NCBI RefSeq assembly: GCF_000423185.1
Contig: NZ_AUHM01000036.1
Location: 1-64,000 of the forward strand
From: Inquilinus limosus DSM 16000
Lineage (GTDB): Bacteria; Pseudomonadota; Alphaproteobacteria; DSM-16000; Inquilinaceae
DNA: 64,000 bases
Direction of reading: 5' to 3'
Position 1 is the first letter of the stretch. The number at the start of each line of letters is the position of its first letter. The notes below the pieces were generated by a model. It made no database searches, was not told the DNA's origin, and saw only the letters and a list, made by a program, of their open reading frames with translations. The position numbers were made by a program, and so were the translations under genes. Positions 1 through 9,898 of the stretch are shown in pieces.

Positions 1-230
1 TGCTCGATCAGCCCCAGGATCTCCTCGGCATGGGCCTCGAGCCGCTGCGAGCGATGATCACCGCCCCGCGGTCGCGGCGCCACCGCGCCGGTACGCTGCC
101 ACTGCTCAACCCACTTGATCGCCGTCGAGGCGGCAACCCCGAAGCGCTTGGCCGCAGAGCGCCGCGTCATGCCGCCGTCCACCGCCCGAACCAGCCGGTC
201 CCGGATGTCCATCGAAAGAGGTCGCGTCAT
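1..230 (-). CDS. IS630 family transposase, N-terminal part (runs off window)
   Basis: The minus-strand frame starts at 230 (MTRPLSMDIRDRLVRAVDGG) and runs to the left edge without a stop. It encodes a helix-turn-helix region of the IS630/Tc1-mariner type: AAKRFGVAAST as the helix-turn-helix core, then IKWVEQWQRTG and a basic PRPRGGDHRS stretch. The catalytic DDE domain would lie beyond the left edge, so whether the transposase is intact cannot be judged. It may be the first frame of a two-frame transposase, as is common in this family. Confidence 0.75.
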   Translation of the reverse strand, partial: MTRPLSMDIRDRLVRAVDGGMTRRSAAKRFGVAASTAIKWVEQWQRTGAVAPRPRGGDHRSQRLEAHAEEILGLIE

Positions 231-323
231 GCAAGCTGGCCTCCCTCACCAGCCTGCATCTTGAATCAGAATTCCCAGCCTTCGGGAATCCCCCACGATT
301 CCTGAAGATCGGAAAGTGCTCTA
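1..323 (-). mobile_element. IS630-family element, 5' end only
   Basis: The window opens inside an insertion sequence. It contains the first 76 codons of an IS630-type transposase on the minus strand and about 90 bp of upstream non-coding end. The outer boundary is placed near the TA at 322-323, because the sequence reading inward on the minus strand (CTAGAGCACTTTCCGATC) looks like an IS630-type terminus and this family targets TA. That placement is from memory of the family. The other end lies outside the window, so the terminal repeat and target duplication cannot be confirmed. Confidence 0.6.
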
Positions 324-337
324 GCGGCACGCCGCGG

Positions 338-802
338 GTGGCGGCCACGGCACCGGGTGGCGACCCGATGGTTCTGCGGTCCCTGACCGACTGCCTGGCG
401 CCGCCCTTCATACTGCTCTACGTCCTGCTCGTCCCGAGGGGAGAGGGAGAGCCCGGTCGCTACGAGAGTCCGGGGATCTCGCGAGCCCAGCTGCATGACT
501 TCCTGCACCGCTTTGCCGACTATCTGCAGAACGACAGCCGGTTCGATCTGTGGGTGCACTCGGCGGAGGATCGGGCGACGGTGGTCTGGGACCAGCACAA
601 CCTGATCTGGGCCTATGGCCCAACGGACAGGTTTGTCGCGACGCTGCGCATGCTCGGCTTTCGGAATGGCAGCCCGACGATCGATTTCGAGCACATGCAT
701 CACTACCGCACGACCTTCGACGGCGATGCGAAGGCGGTGCTCGAAGCCTTCGACTGGCATCGAACTCCGCTCCAGCCGGAAGACGAGGATAGCCTGAAAT
801 GA
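338..802 (+). CDS. Conserved hypothetical protein, probably 5'-truncated by the IS630 element
   Basis: This frame (GTG at 338, 154 codons) has no recognised domain. It has features of a real soluble protein: PPFILLYVLL, then PRGEGEPGRYESPGISRAQL, an acidic/aromatic middle (DLWVHSAEDRATVVWDQHN) and an ordinary C-terminus. No ribosome binding site precedes the GTG or the later ATG at 368. The frame stays open upstream into the IS end. The likeliest reading is that the original start was removed when the IS inserted at about 322. Function unknown. A terminator hairpin follows directly. Confidence 0.5.
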   Translation: MAATAPGGDPMVLRSLTDCLAPPFILLYVLLVPRGEGEPGRYESPGISRAQLHDFLHRFADYLQNDSRFDLWVHSAEDRATVVWDQHNLIWAYGPTDRFVATLRMLGFRNGSPTIDFEHMHHYRTTFDGDAKAVLEAFDWHRTPLQPEDEDSLK

Positions 803-805
803 GAA

Positions 806-829
806 GGGCGGCTCCCGCAGGAGCCGCCC
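806..829. terminator. Bidirectional terminator-like hairpin
   Basis: A perfect 10-bp stem (GGGCGGCTCC / GGAGCCGCCC) with a CGCA loop sits exactly between two convergent genes that end at 802 and 834. A short T-rich run (CTTTCATTT) follows on the plus strand. Confidence 0.75.
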
Positions 830-833
830 GCTT

Positions 834-3800
834 TCATTTGGCCGGCGTCTCGGCCGGCACCTCCGCTCGAGGCTCGGGCGGCGCGATCGAGCCACCCAGC
901 AGCTTCTCGTGCACCCATTCGCGCACACGCTGCAGCGTGACGTACAGCATCGGGATCAGGAAGATGCCGATCGCCGAGGCAGCGATCATGCCGCCGAACA
1001 CCGAGGTGCCGACGCCGCGCCGGCTGGCCGCGGCCGCGCCCGCCGCCGTCACCAGCGGCACCAGGCCGAGGATGAAGGCGAAGCTGGTCATCATCACCGG
1101 CCGGAAGCGCAGCCGGGCGCCTTCGATCGCCGCATCGGCGATCGCCATTCCCTCCTCGCGCTTGGCCTTGGCGAACTCGACGATCAGGATGCCGTTCTTG
1201 CTGGCGAGCGCGATCAGCACGACGATGCCGATCTGGGCGTAGACGTCGTTGGACAGGCCGGCGATCCACAGCGCCGCCAGGCCGCCGACCACGCCGACCG
1301 TGACCGACAGCAGCACGCCGATCGGGATCGACCAGCTCTCGTACAGCGCCACCAGGAACAGATAGGCGAACAGCACCGCGAGGCCGAGGATGAAGCCGGT
1401 CTGGCCGGCGGCCTGCAGCTCCTGCAGCGCGGTGCCGGTCCATTCGAAGCCGTAGCCGGGCGGCAGGGTGGCGTCGGAGGCCTGGGTCATCGCCGCCAGC
1501 GCCTGGCCCGAGCTGACGCCGGGCGCGGCGCTGCCGAGGATGCTGACCGAGCGGTAGTTGTTGTAGCGGGTGATGAACAGCGGCCCCAGCTGCTGCTGGG
1601 CGTCGACCAGCGACCGCAACGGCACCATCTGTCCGGTCGAGGACCGGACATAGATCCGGTAGATGTCGTCGACCGTGCGCCGGTCGTTCGCCTCGCCCTG
1701 GGCGATTACCTGCCAGGTGCGGCCGAACAGGTTGAAGTCGTTGATGTAGAAGCCGCCCAGCGTCGCTTGCAGTGCGTTGAAGATGGCGCTGACGGCGACG
1801 CCGAGGTTCTGCGCCTTCTCGCGGTCCAGGTTCAGGAAGATCTGCGGCGTGTTGGCGTTGTAGGAGGTGAAGACCTGGGTCAGGCCCGGCGTCTGGTTGG
1901 CCGCCACCACCAGCCCCTGGGCCACCGCCGCCAGCTCGTTCGGGCTTTTGCCCTCCAGATCCTCGAGCTGGTACTGAAAGCCGCCGGCGGTGCCGAGGCC
2001 GATGATCGGCGGCAGGTTCAGGGGGATGACCAGCGCGTCGCGCACCCCGGCGGTGCGCACCGCGACCTCGCGAATCACGTCGAATACGGTGATGCCTTCC
2101 GCGACCCGCTCTTCGAACGGCTTCAGCGACACCACCAGGAACGCGGCGTTCGGCTCGGCCAGGCCGTCGATGAAGCTGCGGCCGACCACGCCGGTGATGT
2201 CGGCGACGCCGGGGATGTCGCGCACCAGCCCTTCGACCTGCTCGGTCACCTGCAGCGTGCGGCTGACGGCGGCGGCCGGCGGCAGCTTCATCTCGACGAA
2301 GAACAGCCCCTGGTCCTCGTCGGGCAGGAAGCCGGTCGGGGTGACGCTGTTGACCACCCAAGCCAGCCCGCCGAAGGCGGCGACCAGCAGGATCGACAGC
2401 ACCGCGACCCGGACCAGCCGGGTGACGATCCAGGCATAGCCGTCGCGCACCTTGTCGATGCCGCCGGACACCCGGCCCATGATCCTTCCGTACAGGCCGG
2501 GGCGGTGGCCGTGCTGGTGCGGCTTCAGGAACACGCCGCACAAGGCCGGGCTCAGCGTCAGGGCGTTCAGCGCCGAGATCAGCATCGACACCGAGACGGT
2601 GACGGCGAACTGGGAATAGAGCTCGCCGGTGATGCCGGGGATGAAGCCGACCGGCACGAACACCGACAGCAGCACCAGGGTGATGGCGATGATCGGCGCC
2701 GTGATCTCGCGCATCGCCAGCTTGGTCGCCTCGCGGGCCGGCAGCCCGGTCTCGGCCATCACCCGCTCGACATTCTCGACCACGACGATGGCGTCGTCGA
2801 CGACGATGCCGATCGCCAGGATCATGGCGAACATCGAGATGGTGTTGGCGGAATAGCCCAGCGCCAGCAGCACCGCGAAGGTGCCGATCAGCGACACCGG
2901 CACGGCGATGATCGGGATCAGCGTGGCGCGCAGGTTGCCGAGGAAGACGAACACCACGATCGCGACCAGGGCGAAGGCCTCGAGCAGGGTGTGGATCACC
3001 TCGCCGATCGTCTCGGTGACGAAGACGGTGGTGTCGTAGGTGATCCGGTAGTCGACCCCGGCGGGGAAGCGCGCCTTCAGCCGCTCCATCTCCGCCCGCA
3101 CACCTTCGGCGGCGGCGACGGCGTTCGAGCCGGGCGACTGATAGATCCCGATCACCGCGGCCGGGGCGCCGTTCAGCCGGGCGACGGTGTCGTAGGACTG
3201 GGCGTCCAGCTCCAGCCGGGCCACGTCCTTCAGGCGCACCACCGACCCGTCCGGGTTGGCGCGCAGGATGATGTTCTCGAACTGCCTGACGTCGCTCAGC
3301 CGGCCCAGCGTCTGCAGCGTCACCTGGATCTGCTGCTGCTCCGGCATCGGCTGGGCGCCCAGCCGGCCGACCGCGGCCTGGATGTTCTGGCTCTGCACCG
3401 CCGCGACGATGTCGTTCGGGGTCAGGCCGAAGCTGGTCAGCGAATCCGTATTGTACCAGATCCGCATCGCGTAGTTCTGGGTGCCGAACAGCGAGGCCTG
3501 GCCGACGCCCCGCACGCGGGCCAGCGCGTCGACGATATTGATGATCGCGTAGTTGTTCAGGAACAGGTCGTCCTGGCTCTTGTCCGGCGAGTAGATGGTG
3601 ACCAGCTGCAGGATCGCCGAGGACTGCTTCTTCACCGTCAGGCCCTGGGCCGTCACCTCGCTGGGCAGCTTCGGCTCGGCCAGGGCGACGCGGTTCTGGA
3701 CATTGACGGTGTTGATGTCCGGGTCGGTGCCGACGGCGAAGCTGACGGTCAGCGAATAGGAGCCGTCGCTGCCGCTGGTCGACGACATGTACAGCATGTT

Positions 3801-4022
3801 GTCGACGCCGTTGACCTGGGCCTCGATCGGCTGCGCCACGGTCGATTCGACCACGGCGGCGCTGGCCCCGGGATAGGAGCCGGTGACCGAGACCTGCGGC
3901 GGCACGATGTCGGGGAACTGGGCGATCGGGATGCTGCGGATCGCGATCAGCCCGGCCAGGGTGATGACGATCGCGATGACGATCGCGAAGCGGGGGCGAT
4001 CGACGAAGATCGAGGACAGCAT
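834..4022 (-). CDS. RND multidrug efflux permease (HAE1 family, MexF/BpeF-like)
   Basis: Inner-membrane proton-driven pump of a tripartite drug-export system, 1062 residues, full length for the family. Visible features are the N-terminal [14 protein letters not shown] membrane helix, the paired proton-relay aspartates D409/D410 in [14 protein letters not shown], and the TM10 lysine in the [12 protein letters not shown] segment. Its ATG lies 4 bp after the stop of the adaptor gene, so the two are co-transcribed. No outer-membrane channel gene and no regulator are adjacent, so it probably uses a shared TolC-type channel. Substrates cannot be read from the sequence. Confidence 0.93.
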   Translation of the reverse strand: MLSSIFVDRPRFAIVIAIVITLAGLIAIRSIPIAQFPDIVPPQVSVTGSYPGASAAVVESTVAQPIEAQVNGVDNMLYMSSTSGSDGSYSLTVSFAVGTDPDINTVNVQNRVALAEPKLPSEVTAQGLTVKKQSSAILQLVTIYSPDKSQDDLFLNNYAIINIVDALARVRGVGQASLFGTQNYAMRIWYNTDSLTSFGLTPNDIVAAVQSQNIQAAVGRLGAQPMPEQQQIQVTLQTLGRLSDVRQFENIILRANPDGSVVRLKDVARLELDAQSYDTVARLNGAPAAVIGIYQSPGSNAVAAAEGVRAEMERLKARFPAGVDYRITYDTTVFVTETIGEVIHTLLEAFALVAIVVFVFLGNLRATLIPIIAVPVSLIGTFAVLLALGYSANTISMFAMILAIGIVVDDAIVVVENVERVMAETGLPAREATKLAMREITAPIIAITLVLLSVFVPVGFIPGITGELYSQFAVTVSVSMLISALNALTLSPALCGVFLKPHQHGHRPGLYGRIMGRVSGGIDKVRDGYAWIVTRLVRVAVLSILLVAAFGGLAWVVNSVTPTGFLPDEDQGLFFVEMKLPPAAAVSRTLQVTEQVEGLVRDIPGVADITGVVGRSFIDGLAEPNAAFLVVSLKPFEERVAEGITVFDVIREVAVRTAGVRDALVIPLNLPPIIGLGTAGGFQYQLEDLEGKSPNELAAVAQGLVVAANQTPGLTQVFTSYNANTPQIFLNLDREKAQNLGVAVSAIFNALQATLGGFYINDFNLFGRTWQVIAQGEANDRRTVDDIYRIYVRSSTGQMVPLRSLVDAQQQLGPLFITRYNNYRSVSILGSAAPGVSSGQALAAMTQASDATLPPGYGFEWTGTALQELQAAGQTGFILGLAVLFAYLFLVALYESWSIPIGVLLSVTVGVVGGLAALWIAGLSNDVYAQIGIVVLIALASKNGILIVEFAKAKREEGMAIADAAIEGARLRFRPVMMTSFAFILGLVPLVTAAGAAAASRRGVGTSVFGGMIAASAIGIFLIPMLYVTLQRVREWVHEKLLGGSIAPPEPRAEVPAETPAK

Positions 4023-4026
4023 CGGA

Positions 4027-5223
4027 TCACTGCCCCGCCGGCTTGGCCGGCGCCTGTCCTGTGCCCGACTGCCCCGGCTGGCCGGGCGCGTCGGCGACCG
4101 GGGCGGGGTTCACCTCCTGGCCCGGCCGCACCCTCTGCACCCCGTCGACGATGACGGTGTCGCCGTCGTTCAGCCCCTGCTGCACCACCACATCGGCGCC
4201 CTGCACGGCGCCGGTGGTGATGTGCTTGGCGGCCGCCTTGTTGCCTTCGCCCACCACCAGCACGTAGTTGCCGCTCTGGTCGGTCAGGATCGCCCGCTGC
4301 GGGATCACCAGCGACTCGACCGGGGTTTTCCGCGACGCCGTCACCCGGGCGTATTGTCCGTCGGTCAGGATCCGGTCCGGGTTCGGGAACTCCGCCCGCA
4401 CCGTCAGCGTGTCGGTGTTCTGGTCGACCTTGACGTCGGTGAAGTCGATCTTGCCGTCATGCGGGTATTCCGACCCGTTGGCCAGGGTCAGCCGGACCAC
4501 CACGTCCCGCGGCTCGACCCGTCCGGCCCCGGTCTGCTGCTGGATGTCCAGGATGAAGCGGTCGCTGACCGGGAAGGTGACGTAGATCGGGTCCTGGCTG
4601 ACGATCGTGGCCAGGGCGCCGCTGCCGGGGCCGACCAGCGCGCCGACGCTGAAGGTGGAGATGCCGACGCGGCCGTCGAACGGCGCCTTGATCTCGGTGT
4701 AGCCGAGATTGATCTGCGCCTGCTCCAGCGCCGCCTGGGTCTGCTGCACGGATGCGGCGGTGGTCTTCTCGGCCGCCTCGCGTTCGTCCACCGTGGCCTG
4801 CGGGATGTTCTGGGTCTTGATCAGGTCGCGGGCGCGATCGGCCTGCAGCTTGGCGTTCTCGGCATTGGCCCGGGCGCTGGCGAGGTTGGCCTGGGCCTGG
4901 TCGACGGCGGCTTGGTAGGTGTCCTTCTCCAGCACGAACAGCAGGTCGCCGGCCTTCACCTCCTGGCCTTCGGTGTAGTTGCGCTGCTGCAGGAAGCCTT
5001 CGACCCGGGCGACGAGGTCGACCTTGTTCAACGCCTGGACCCGGCCGACGAAGGTGACGCCTTCGGCCACCGGCCGCTTGGCCGCTGTGACGACGCCGAC
5101 GGCCGGAGGCGGCATCTGCGGCGCCTGCGCCTGCTTCTCCGAGGAGTCGTTGCAGGCGGCAAGGAGGAGAAGGCCAAGGGCGGCGGGCGCGCGCCGCCGC
5201 CAAGCTGTCCAGGATCCCGACAT
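4027..5223 (-). CDS. RND efflux periplasmic adaptor (MFP) lipoprotein
   Basis: Membrane-fusion protein of 398 residues that links the permease to the outer-membrane channel. The N-terminus has a lipoprotein signal with lipobox LLAAC. Next come the lipoyl-like half motif ([11 protein letters not shown]), a long alanine/glutamine-rich coiled-coil hairpin (roughly residues 100-175), the second lipoyl half ([15 protein letters not shown]) and a beta-barrel region. The C-terminus is proline/glycine rich. I start at 5223 ([10 protein letters not shown]), before the signal peptide. The frame is open further upstream by chance. Confidence 0.92.
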   Translation of the reverse strand: MSGSWTAWRRRAPAALGLLLLAACNDSSEKQAQAPQMPPPAVGVVTAAKRPVAEGVTFVGRVQALNKVDLVARVEGFLQQRNYTEGQEVKAGDLLFVLEKDTYQAAVDQAQANLASARANAENAKLQADRARDLIKTQNIPQATVDEREAAEKTTAASVQQTQAALEQAQINLGYTEIKAPFDGRVGISTFSVGALVGPGSGALATIVSQDPIYVTFPVSDRFILDIQQQTGAGRVEPRDVVVRLTLANGSEYPHDGKIDFTDVKVDQNTDTLTVRAEFPNPDRILTDGQYARVTASRKTPVESLVIPQRAILTDQSGNYVLVVGEGNKAAAKHITTGAVQGADVVVQQGLNDGDTVIVDGVQRVRPGQEVNPAPVADAPGQPGQSGTGQAPAKPAGQ

Positions 5224-5404
5224 GATTGGCCTTTTCCTCCGGCTCTGATCAACGGGGCATCTGTGCAGTCTTCCGCGCGGCTCGCGCCGAATTCCATTCA
5301 CGGTATCATTGTTTTGGCAGAGGCAAAGCGCCTTGAAGCCGGGTTGCGTGCGGAACCGCGGCTCCGACCGTGGGTTGAAGAAGCAACGAGATTGGGAGGT
5401 TTTG

Positions 5405-6004
5405 ATGCGATTTCGGTCGAAGCTGATCGCTGCGGCCGTGCTGGCGATGGCGACCGGGGCCCAGGCGCAGGTCCCTCTGGACAACGTCGAGACTCCGCGG
5501 GCGCCGTCGACCCCGACCCCGGCCCAGCCCCTGGTGGCGCCCGGCCTGCCGTCGCGGCCGCAGCAGCCGCTGATGGCGCCGGCGCCCGTGACGGCTCCGG
5601 CAGCCCTCGCCGGCCAGGACGCCGAACGCACCGTCCGGCTCGAGCAGCAGCAGACCCATCCGAGCGGCGTGGCGATGACGCTGACCAGCATCACCTTCCG
5701 GGCCAACGCCATCATCGTCGCCGCCAATGTCATCAACCCGTCCGACCGGCCCGTCTCGCTCAACCGCGGCGGCAGCCTGGTGCTGACGGACGATCGGGGC
5801 CGCAGCCATCCCTTCGTGCCGCCGACCGACAATCCGGAGGTGCAGGTCGCCCCGCGGTCCCGGGTGGCGGCCAGCTTCGTCTTCGCCGGGCCGCTCGCCG
5901 GCGACGCCCGCTCGGTGCAGATCTCGACCAACGGCGTTTCGGGCAGCCGCAGCGACCGGCTGACCTCGGCGCCCTCGTTCCTGTTCCGGGTTCCGGTCTC
6001 GTAA
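5405..6004 (+). CDS. Secreted hypothetical protein
   Basis: 199 residues with a clear signal peptide (MRFRSKLIAAAVLAMATGAQAQ). A proline-rich segment (about residues 30-70) follows, then a beta-strand-rich domain (VAMTLTSITFRANAIIVAANV, RPVSLNRGGSLVLTDDRG) that resembles small periplasmic beta-sandwich proteins of the DUF4352 kind. That similarity is only an impression. The ATG at 5405 is preceded by a good GGGAGG ribosome binding site. It is divergent from the adaptor gene and convergent with the DsrE-like gene. Function unknown. Confidence 0.75.
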   Translation: MRFRSKLIAAAVLAMATGAQAQVPLDNVETPRAPSTPTPAQPLVAPGLPSRPQQPLMAPAPVTAPAALAGQDAERTVRLEQQQTHPSGVAMTLTSITFRANAIIVAANVINPSDRPVSLNRGGSLVLTDDRGRSHPFVPPTDNPEVQVAPRSRVAASFVFAGPLAGDARSVQISTNGVSGSRSDRLTSAPSFLFRVPVS

Positions 6005-6013
6005 TCCGAGCCG

Positions 6014-6421
6014 TCAGACGAACAGCAGCTGCCCCTCGCGCGGCGATTCTGCCAGCAGCGTGACGACGCCGGCGATCTCGGCCGGGACGGCCAGGTCGGC
6101 CGCGGCGAGGCCCAGCGCGCGCAGCCCCATCTCGCAGGCGATGAAGCGGACCCCGAGGGCCTGGCAGGCCTCCAGCAGCTCGGCGAAGGTCGCGACCCGG
6201 CGGGACGCGAATTCCGCCTCCCTGGCCTCGGCATCGCCCTCCAGCCGGCGCCAGCCCTCGGGCAGCAGCGCCCGCAGCGCCTGACCGGTGAAGAACAGCG
6301 TCGCCCTGCGGTTGGTCGCGGCGGCGGCGCTGGCCAGCACCAGGGCGTAATGCACCCGGTCGAAGCGGCCGTCGAACACCACGATCGACAGCGCGCCGAT
6401 TCCCGTGGGCCCGTCAGCCAT
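6014..6421 (-). CDS. DsrE/DsrF-like family protein
   Basis: 135-residue cytosolic protein with the DsrE-type alpha/beta fold: IVVFDGRFDRVHYALVLASAA, then ATLFFTGQALRALLP, a helix around LEACQALGVRFIACEMGLRALG and a final GVVTLLAE strand. DsrE-type proteins often handle protein-bound sulfur. The cysteine in FIACEMG occupies the position usually used for persulfide transfer. The chosen ATG at 6421 overlaps the moeB stop by 8 nt, so translation is probably coupled. This fits a role beside a sulfur-carrier-activating enzyme. Confidence 0.8.
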   Translation of the reverse strand: MADGPTGIGALSIVVFDGRFDRVHYALVLASAAAATNRRATLFFTGQALRALLPEGWRRLEGDAEAREAEFASRRVATFAELLEACQALGVRFIACEMGLRALGLAAADLAVPAEIAGVVTLLAESPREGQLLFV

Positions 6422-7208
6422 GATGATGCGACAGGTCGGCCAGGCTGGGATGGTCGCCGCAGAGCGGGCAGTCCGGGTCGCGCGGCAGGGCGATCTCGCG
6501 CAGCCGCGCCTCCAGCGCATCGTACAGCAGCAGGCGGCCGGACAGGCCCTCGCCGATGCCCAGGATCTCCTTGATCGTCTCGATCGCCTGCATCGATCCC
6601 AGCACGCCGGGCAGGGCGCCGAACACGCCGGCCTCGGAGCAGCTCGGCACCGTGCCCGGGTCGGGCGGCGCCGGGAACAGGCAGCGATAGCAGGGGTGCG
6701 GCGCGCCGAGATGCGCCTTGAAGGTCGACAGCTGCGCCTCGAAACGCAGCATCGCCGCCGAGACCAGCGGCCGCCGCGCCAGGTAGCAGGCGTCGTTCAG
6801 CAGATAGCGGGTGGCGAAGTTGTCGCTGCCGTCGACCGTGAGGTCGAAGGCGGCGACGCGCTCCAGCGCCGTGGCCGCGGTCAGCCGCTCGGCGAAGCGC
6901 TCGACCCTGACCTCCGGGTTCAGCGCCTGCAGCCGGGCGATGGCGCTGTCGACCTTGAGCTGGCCTAGCGTGGTGGTGTCGTGCACCACCTGACGCTGCA
7001 GGTTGGACAGCTCGACCAGATCGTCGTCGCAGATCCCGATGGTGCCGACGCCGGCGGCGGCGAGGTAGAGCAGCAGCGGGGAGCCGAGGCCGCCGGCGCC
7101 GATCACCAGCACCCGGGCGGCCAGCAGCTTCTCCTGACCCTTGCCGCCGACCTCGGGCAGCAGGATGTGGCGCGCATAGCGCTTGATCTGGGCGTCGCTG
7201 AAGCTCAT
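6414..7208 (-). CDS. moeB: Molybdopterin-synthase adenylyltransferase (ThiF/MoeB family)
   Basis: 264 residues. The enzyme adenylates the C-terminal glycine of a ubiquitin-like sulfur carrier (MoaD, or ThiS-like) using ATP. The nucleotide-binding loop GAGGLGSP is at 37-44. The substrate-handling NLQRQVVH segment follows, with DGSDNFATRYLLND in the middle. Zinc ligands are C173/C176 (CYRC) and C247/C250 (CPLC). The conserved cysteine equivalent to the MoeB catalytic one is C190 (SCSEAGV). No C-terminal rhodanese domain is present, so it is MoeB-like rather than MOCS3-like. ThiF is the main alternative. Confidence 0.9.
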   Translation of the reverse strand: MSFSDAQIKRYARHILLPEVGGKGQEKLLAARVLVIGAGGLGSPLLLYLAAAGVGTIGICDDDLVELSNLQRQVVHDTTTLGQLKVDSAIARLQALNPEVRVERFAERLTAATALERVAAFDLTVDGSDNFATRYLLNDACYLARRPLVSAAMLRFEAQLSTFKAHLGAPHPCYRCLFPAPPDPGTVPSCSEAGVFGALPGVLGSMQAIETIKEILGIGEGLSGRLLLYDALEARLREIALPRDPDCPLCGDHPSLADLSHHHG

Positions 7209-7423
7209 GGCCGGAGCATAGCCCTCCGTCTCCTGGCTGAACAGCGGGGGGAAGGGACAGCCCTAGCACGCCCCGCCGCTTCGCTGCGCTGCGACGCGTC
7301 GCCCGGCTGGGGCCTTATGGCACGTCGGGAAGTGCGTGGGCGGCCGGTGGAATCGTGGCATATTCTTTCCGGGTCAAGAAATAAGGCGACCGGAGCCAGT
7401 CGGTTCGCCGAAGGAGAATTGTC

Positions 7424-8815
7424 ATGGATCTCGATCCGGTCCTCCTGTCCCGGTTCCAATTCGCCTTCGTCGTCTCCTTCCACTTCCTGTTCCCGGCCTT
7501 CACCATCGGCATCGCCAGCTGGCTGGCGGTGCTGGAAGGGCTGTACCTGAAGACGGGGCGGACGGAATACCGCACGCTCTACAAGTTCTGGATCAAGATC
7601 TTCGCCGTCTCCTTCGGCGTCGGCGTCGTCACCGGCATCGTCATGACCTACCAGTTCGGCACGAACTGGAGCGGGCTGACCCGGGCCGGGGGCAGCATCC
7701 TCGGGCCGCTGCTCGGCTACGAGGTGGTGACCGCCTTCTTCCTCGAGGCCGGCTTCCTCGGCATCATGCTGTTCGGCTGGGACAAGGTGCCGCGAATCGT
7801 CCATTTCGGCGCCACCGTCGCGGTGGCCGTGGGCACGGCGATCTCCGCCTTCTGGATCCTGTCGGCCAACTCCTTCCTCCACACCCCGGCGGGCTACGAG
7901 GTGGCGAACGGCGCGCTGGTGCCGGCCGACTGGCTCGAGATCGTGTTCAGCCCGTCCTTCCCGGTGCGCTTCCTGCACACGGTGGTGGCGGCCTATCTGA
8001 CCACGGCCTTCGTCATCGCCGGCGTCTCGGCCTGGTACCTGCTGCGCGGCCGCAGCGTGCTCGAATCGCGCCAGGCCTTCTCGATGGCGCTGTGGCTGAT
8101 CGCGGTGCTGGCGCCGGTGCAGATCTTCATCGGCGACCAGGCGGGGCTCGAGGTCCACCGCAACCAGCCGGTCAAGCTGGCGGCGATCGAGGCGCATTGG
8201 GAGACCGGCGGCGACGTGCCGCTGATCCTGTTCGCCTGGCCCGACCAGGGCGGCGAGAAGAACGACTTCGTGCTCGAGATCCCGCATCTCGGCTCGCTGA
8301 TCCTGACCCACAGCTGGGGCGGCACGATCCAGGGGCTGAAGGACTTCCCGCCGCAGGACCGGCCGCCGGTCGCGATCGTGTTCTGGACCTTCCGCATCAT
8401 GGTGGGGCTGGGCTTCCTGATGCTCGGCGCCGGCCTGCTCAGCCTGTGGCTGCGGGCGACCGGGCGGCTCTACGACAGCCGCTGGTTCCACCGCTTCATG
8501 GTGGTGATGCTGCCCTCCGGCTTCGTCGCCGTGATCGCCGGCTGGTTCACCACCGAGATCGGCCGCCAGCCCTGGGTGGTGCAGGGCATCCTGCGCACCG
8601 CGGACGCGCTCTCCCCCGTCGGCGGCGGCAGCGTGCTGCTGTCCCTGGCGCTGTTCGTCCTGGTCTACGCCATCCTGCTCGGCTCGGCCGTCTACTACAT
8701 CGTCAAGCTGGTGCGGATCGGGCCCGAAGCCCCCGAATCCGACCGCGAGGAGCCGTTCAAGACCCCGGCGCGGCCGTTCTCTCTGCCCGACGCCTCCTTC
8801 GAATCCCGGGAGTGA
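7424..8815 (+). CDS. cydA: Cytochrome bd-type quinol oxidase subunit I (cyanide-insensitive CIO type)
   Basis: 463-residue integral membrane subunit carrying the quinol site and hemes. Heme ligands are recognisable: H20 in SFHFLFPAF, H185 in VRFLHTVV and M326 in FRIMVGLGF. Acidic E100 (GYEVV) and E108 line the proton/oxygen path. The quinol-binding Q loop is short, as in the CioA subclass, and carries QAGLEVHRNQPVKLAAIEAHW-like conservation (about residues 243-263). GWFTTEIGRQPW is the usual late signature. RBS GGAGAA precedes the ATG. It is followed 4 bp later by subunit II. Confidence 0.95.
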   Translation: MDLDPVLLSRFQFAFVVSFHFLFPAFTIGIASWLAVLEGLYLKTGRTEYRTLYKFWIKIFAVSFGVGVVTGIVMTYQFGTNWSGLTRAGGSILGPLLGYEVVTAFFLEAGFLGIMLFGWDKVPRIVHFGATVAVAVGTAISAFWILSANSFLHTPAGYEVANGALVPADWLEIVFSPSFPVRFLHTVVAAYLTTAFVIAGVSAWYLLRGRSVLESRQAFSMALWLIAVLAPVQIFIGDQAGLEVHRNQPVKLAAIEAHWETGGDVPLILFAWPDQGGEKNDFVLEIPHLGSLILTHSWGGTIQGLKDFPPQDRPPVAIVFWTFRIMVGLGFLMLGAGLLSLWLRATGRLYDSRWFHRFMVVMLPSGFVAVIAGWFTTEIGRQPWVVQGILRTADALSPVGGGSVLLSLALFVLVYAILLGSAVYYIVKLVRIGPEAPESDREEPFKTPARPFSLPDASFESRE

Positions 8816-8819
8816 AGCC

Positions 8820-9848
8820 ATGACGCCGGATGTCTGGACGATCTCGACCGTCCTGCCCCTGATCTGGGCCGCGATCGCCGCCTTCGGGGTGTTCATGTAC
8901 GTCCTGATGGACGGGTTCGACCTCGGCGTCGGCATCCTCTTCCCCTGGGCCCGCACCGAGGAGGACCGCGACCTGATGATGAACTCGGTCGCGCCGATCT
9001 GGGACGGCAACGAGACCTGGCTGGTGCTCGGCGGCGTCGTCCTGCTGGCGGTGTTCCCCGCCGCCTTCTCGATCATCCTGCCGGCGCTGTACCTGCCGAT
9101 CACCTTCATGGTGATGGGGCTGATCTTCCGCGGCGTCGCCTTCGAGTTCCGGTTCAAGGCGCACACCAGCAAATGGCTGTGGACCGTGGCCTTCGCCGGC
9201 GGCAGCCTGCTCGCCACCTTCTTTCAGGGCGTGGTGCTGGGCACCTTCGTGCAGGGCTTCCCGGTCTCGGGCGATCAATATACCGGCGGGGCGTTCCACT
9301 GGATCTCGCCCTTCAGCCTGATGACCGGCGTCGCCCTGGTGATCGGGTACGGCCTGCTCGGCGCCACCTGGCTGGTGATGAAGACGGAAGGCACGCTGCA
9401 GGCCTGGGCGCGCGACGCCACCATCCGGCTGCTGCTCGGTGTGCTGTTCTTCATGGCGGTGGTCAGCCTGTGGGTGCCGTTCTTCGACCAGGCGATCGCC
9501 GAGCGCTGGTTCTCCTGGCCCAACATCGCCTGGTTCGCGCCGGTGCCGATCCTGGTGGTGCTGTTCGCCTGGCGGTTGTGGCTGTCGCTGCAGCGCGGCT
9601 CGGATTACGGTCCCTTCCTCTACACCATGGCGTTGTTCGTGCTCGGCTACACCGGCCTCGCCATCAGCCTGTGGCCCAAGGTGGTGCCGCCGGAGCTGAG
9701 CATCTGGGACGTCGCCGCGCCGGCCTCGTCGCAGCTGTTCCTGCTGATCGGCGTCGCCTTCCTGATCCCGCTGATCCTGGTCTACACGACCTACGCCTAC
9801 TGGGTGTTCCGCGGCAAGGTGAAGGCGGGCGAGGGCTATCATCACTGA
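8820..9848 (+). CDS. cydB: Cytochrome bd-type quinol oxidase subunit II (CioB/CydB)
   Basis: 342 residues with about eight membrane helices, partner of the heme subunit encoded just upstream. Diagnostic N-terminal motifs are YVLMDGFDLGVGILFPW and the WDGNETWLVLGG loop, both near-invariant in CydB. The oxidase reduces O2 with quinol and contributes charge separation without pumping. CIO types tolerate cyanide and low oxygen. No cydX-like small ORF was seen after it, and no cydDC genes are in the window. Confidence 0.95.
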   Translation: MTPDVWTISTVLPLIWAAIAAFGVFMYVLMDGFDLGVGILFPWARTEEDRDLMMNSVAPIWDGNETWLVLGGVVLLAVFPAAFSIILPALYLPITFMVMGLIFRGVAFEFRFKAHTSKWLWTVAFAGGSLLATFFQGVVLGTFVQGFPVSGDQYTGGAFHWISPFSLMTGVALVIGYGLLGATWLVMKTEGTLQAWARDATIRLLLGVLFFMAVVSLWVPFFDQAIAERWFSWPNIAWFAPVPILVVLFAWRLWLSLQRGSDYGPFLYTMALFVLGYTGLAISLWPKVVPPELSIWDVAAPASSQLFLLIGVAFLIPLILVYTTYAYWVFRGKVKAGEGYHH

Positions 9849-9898
9849 CCGCCGGCGAGTAGTCTCCGCGCCAACACGCCTTTCCCAGGAGAATCCCC

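Noticed and set aside
909..4154. Long open frame of more than 1000 codons antisense to the first RND permease
   Set aside because: It mirrors the GC-rich codon pattern of the real gene, has low-complexity Arg/Asp/Gly/His composition, and shows no family motif. Similar antisense frames occur opposite the second RND gene (24583-28008).
4027..7269. Fusion of MoeB, DsrE-like and adaptor proteins in one minus-strand frame
   Set aside because: The frame is open by chance over a region read in other frames. The adaptor has its own signal peptide and start at 5223, and MoeB and the DsrE-like protein have intact frames of their own.
7209..7423. FNR/Anr site in front of the quinol oxidase genes
   Set aside because: No TTGAT-N4-ATCAA-like palindrome is present. 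The only weak resemblance is a TCAAG near 7374.
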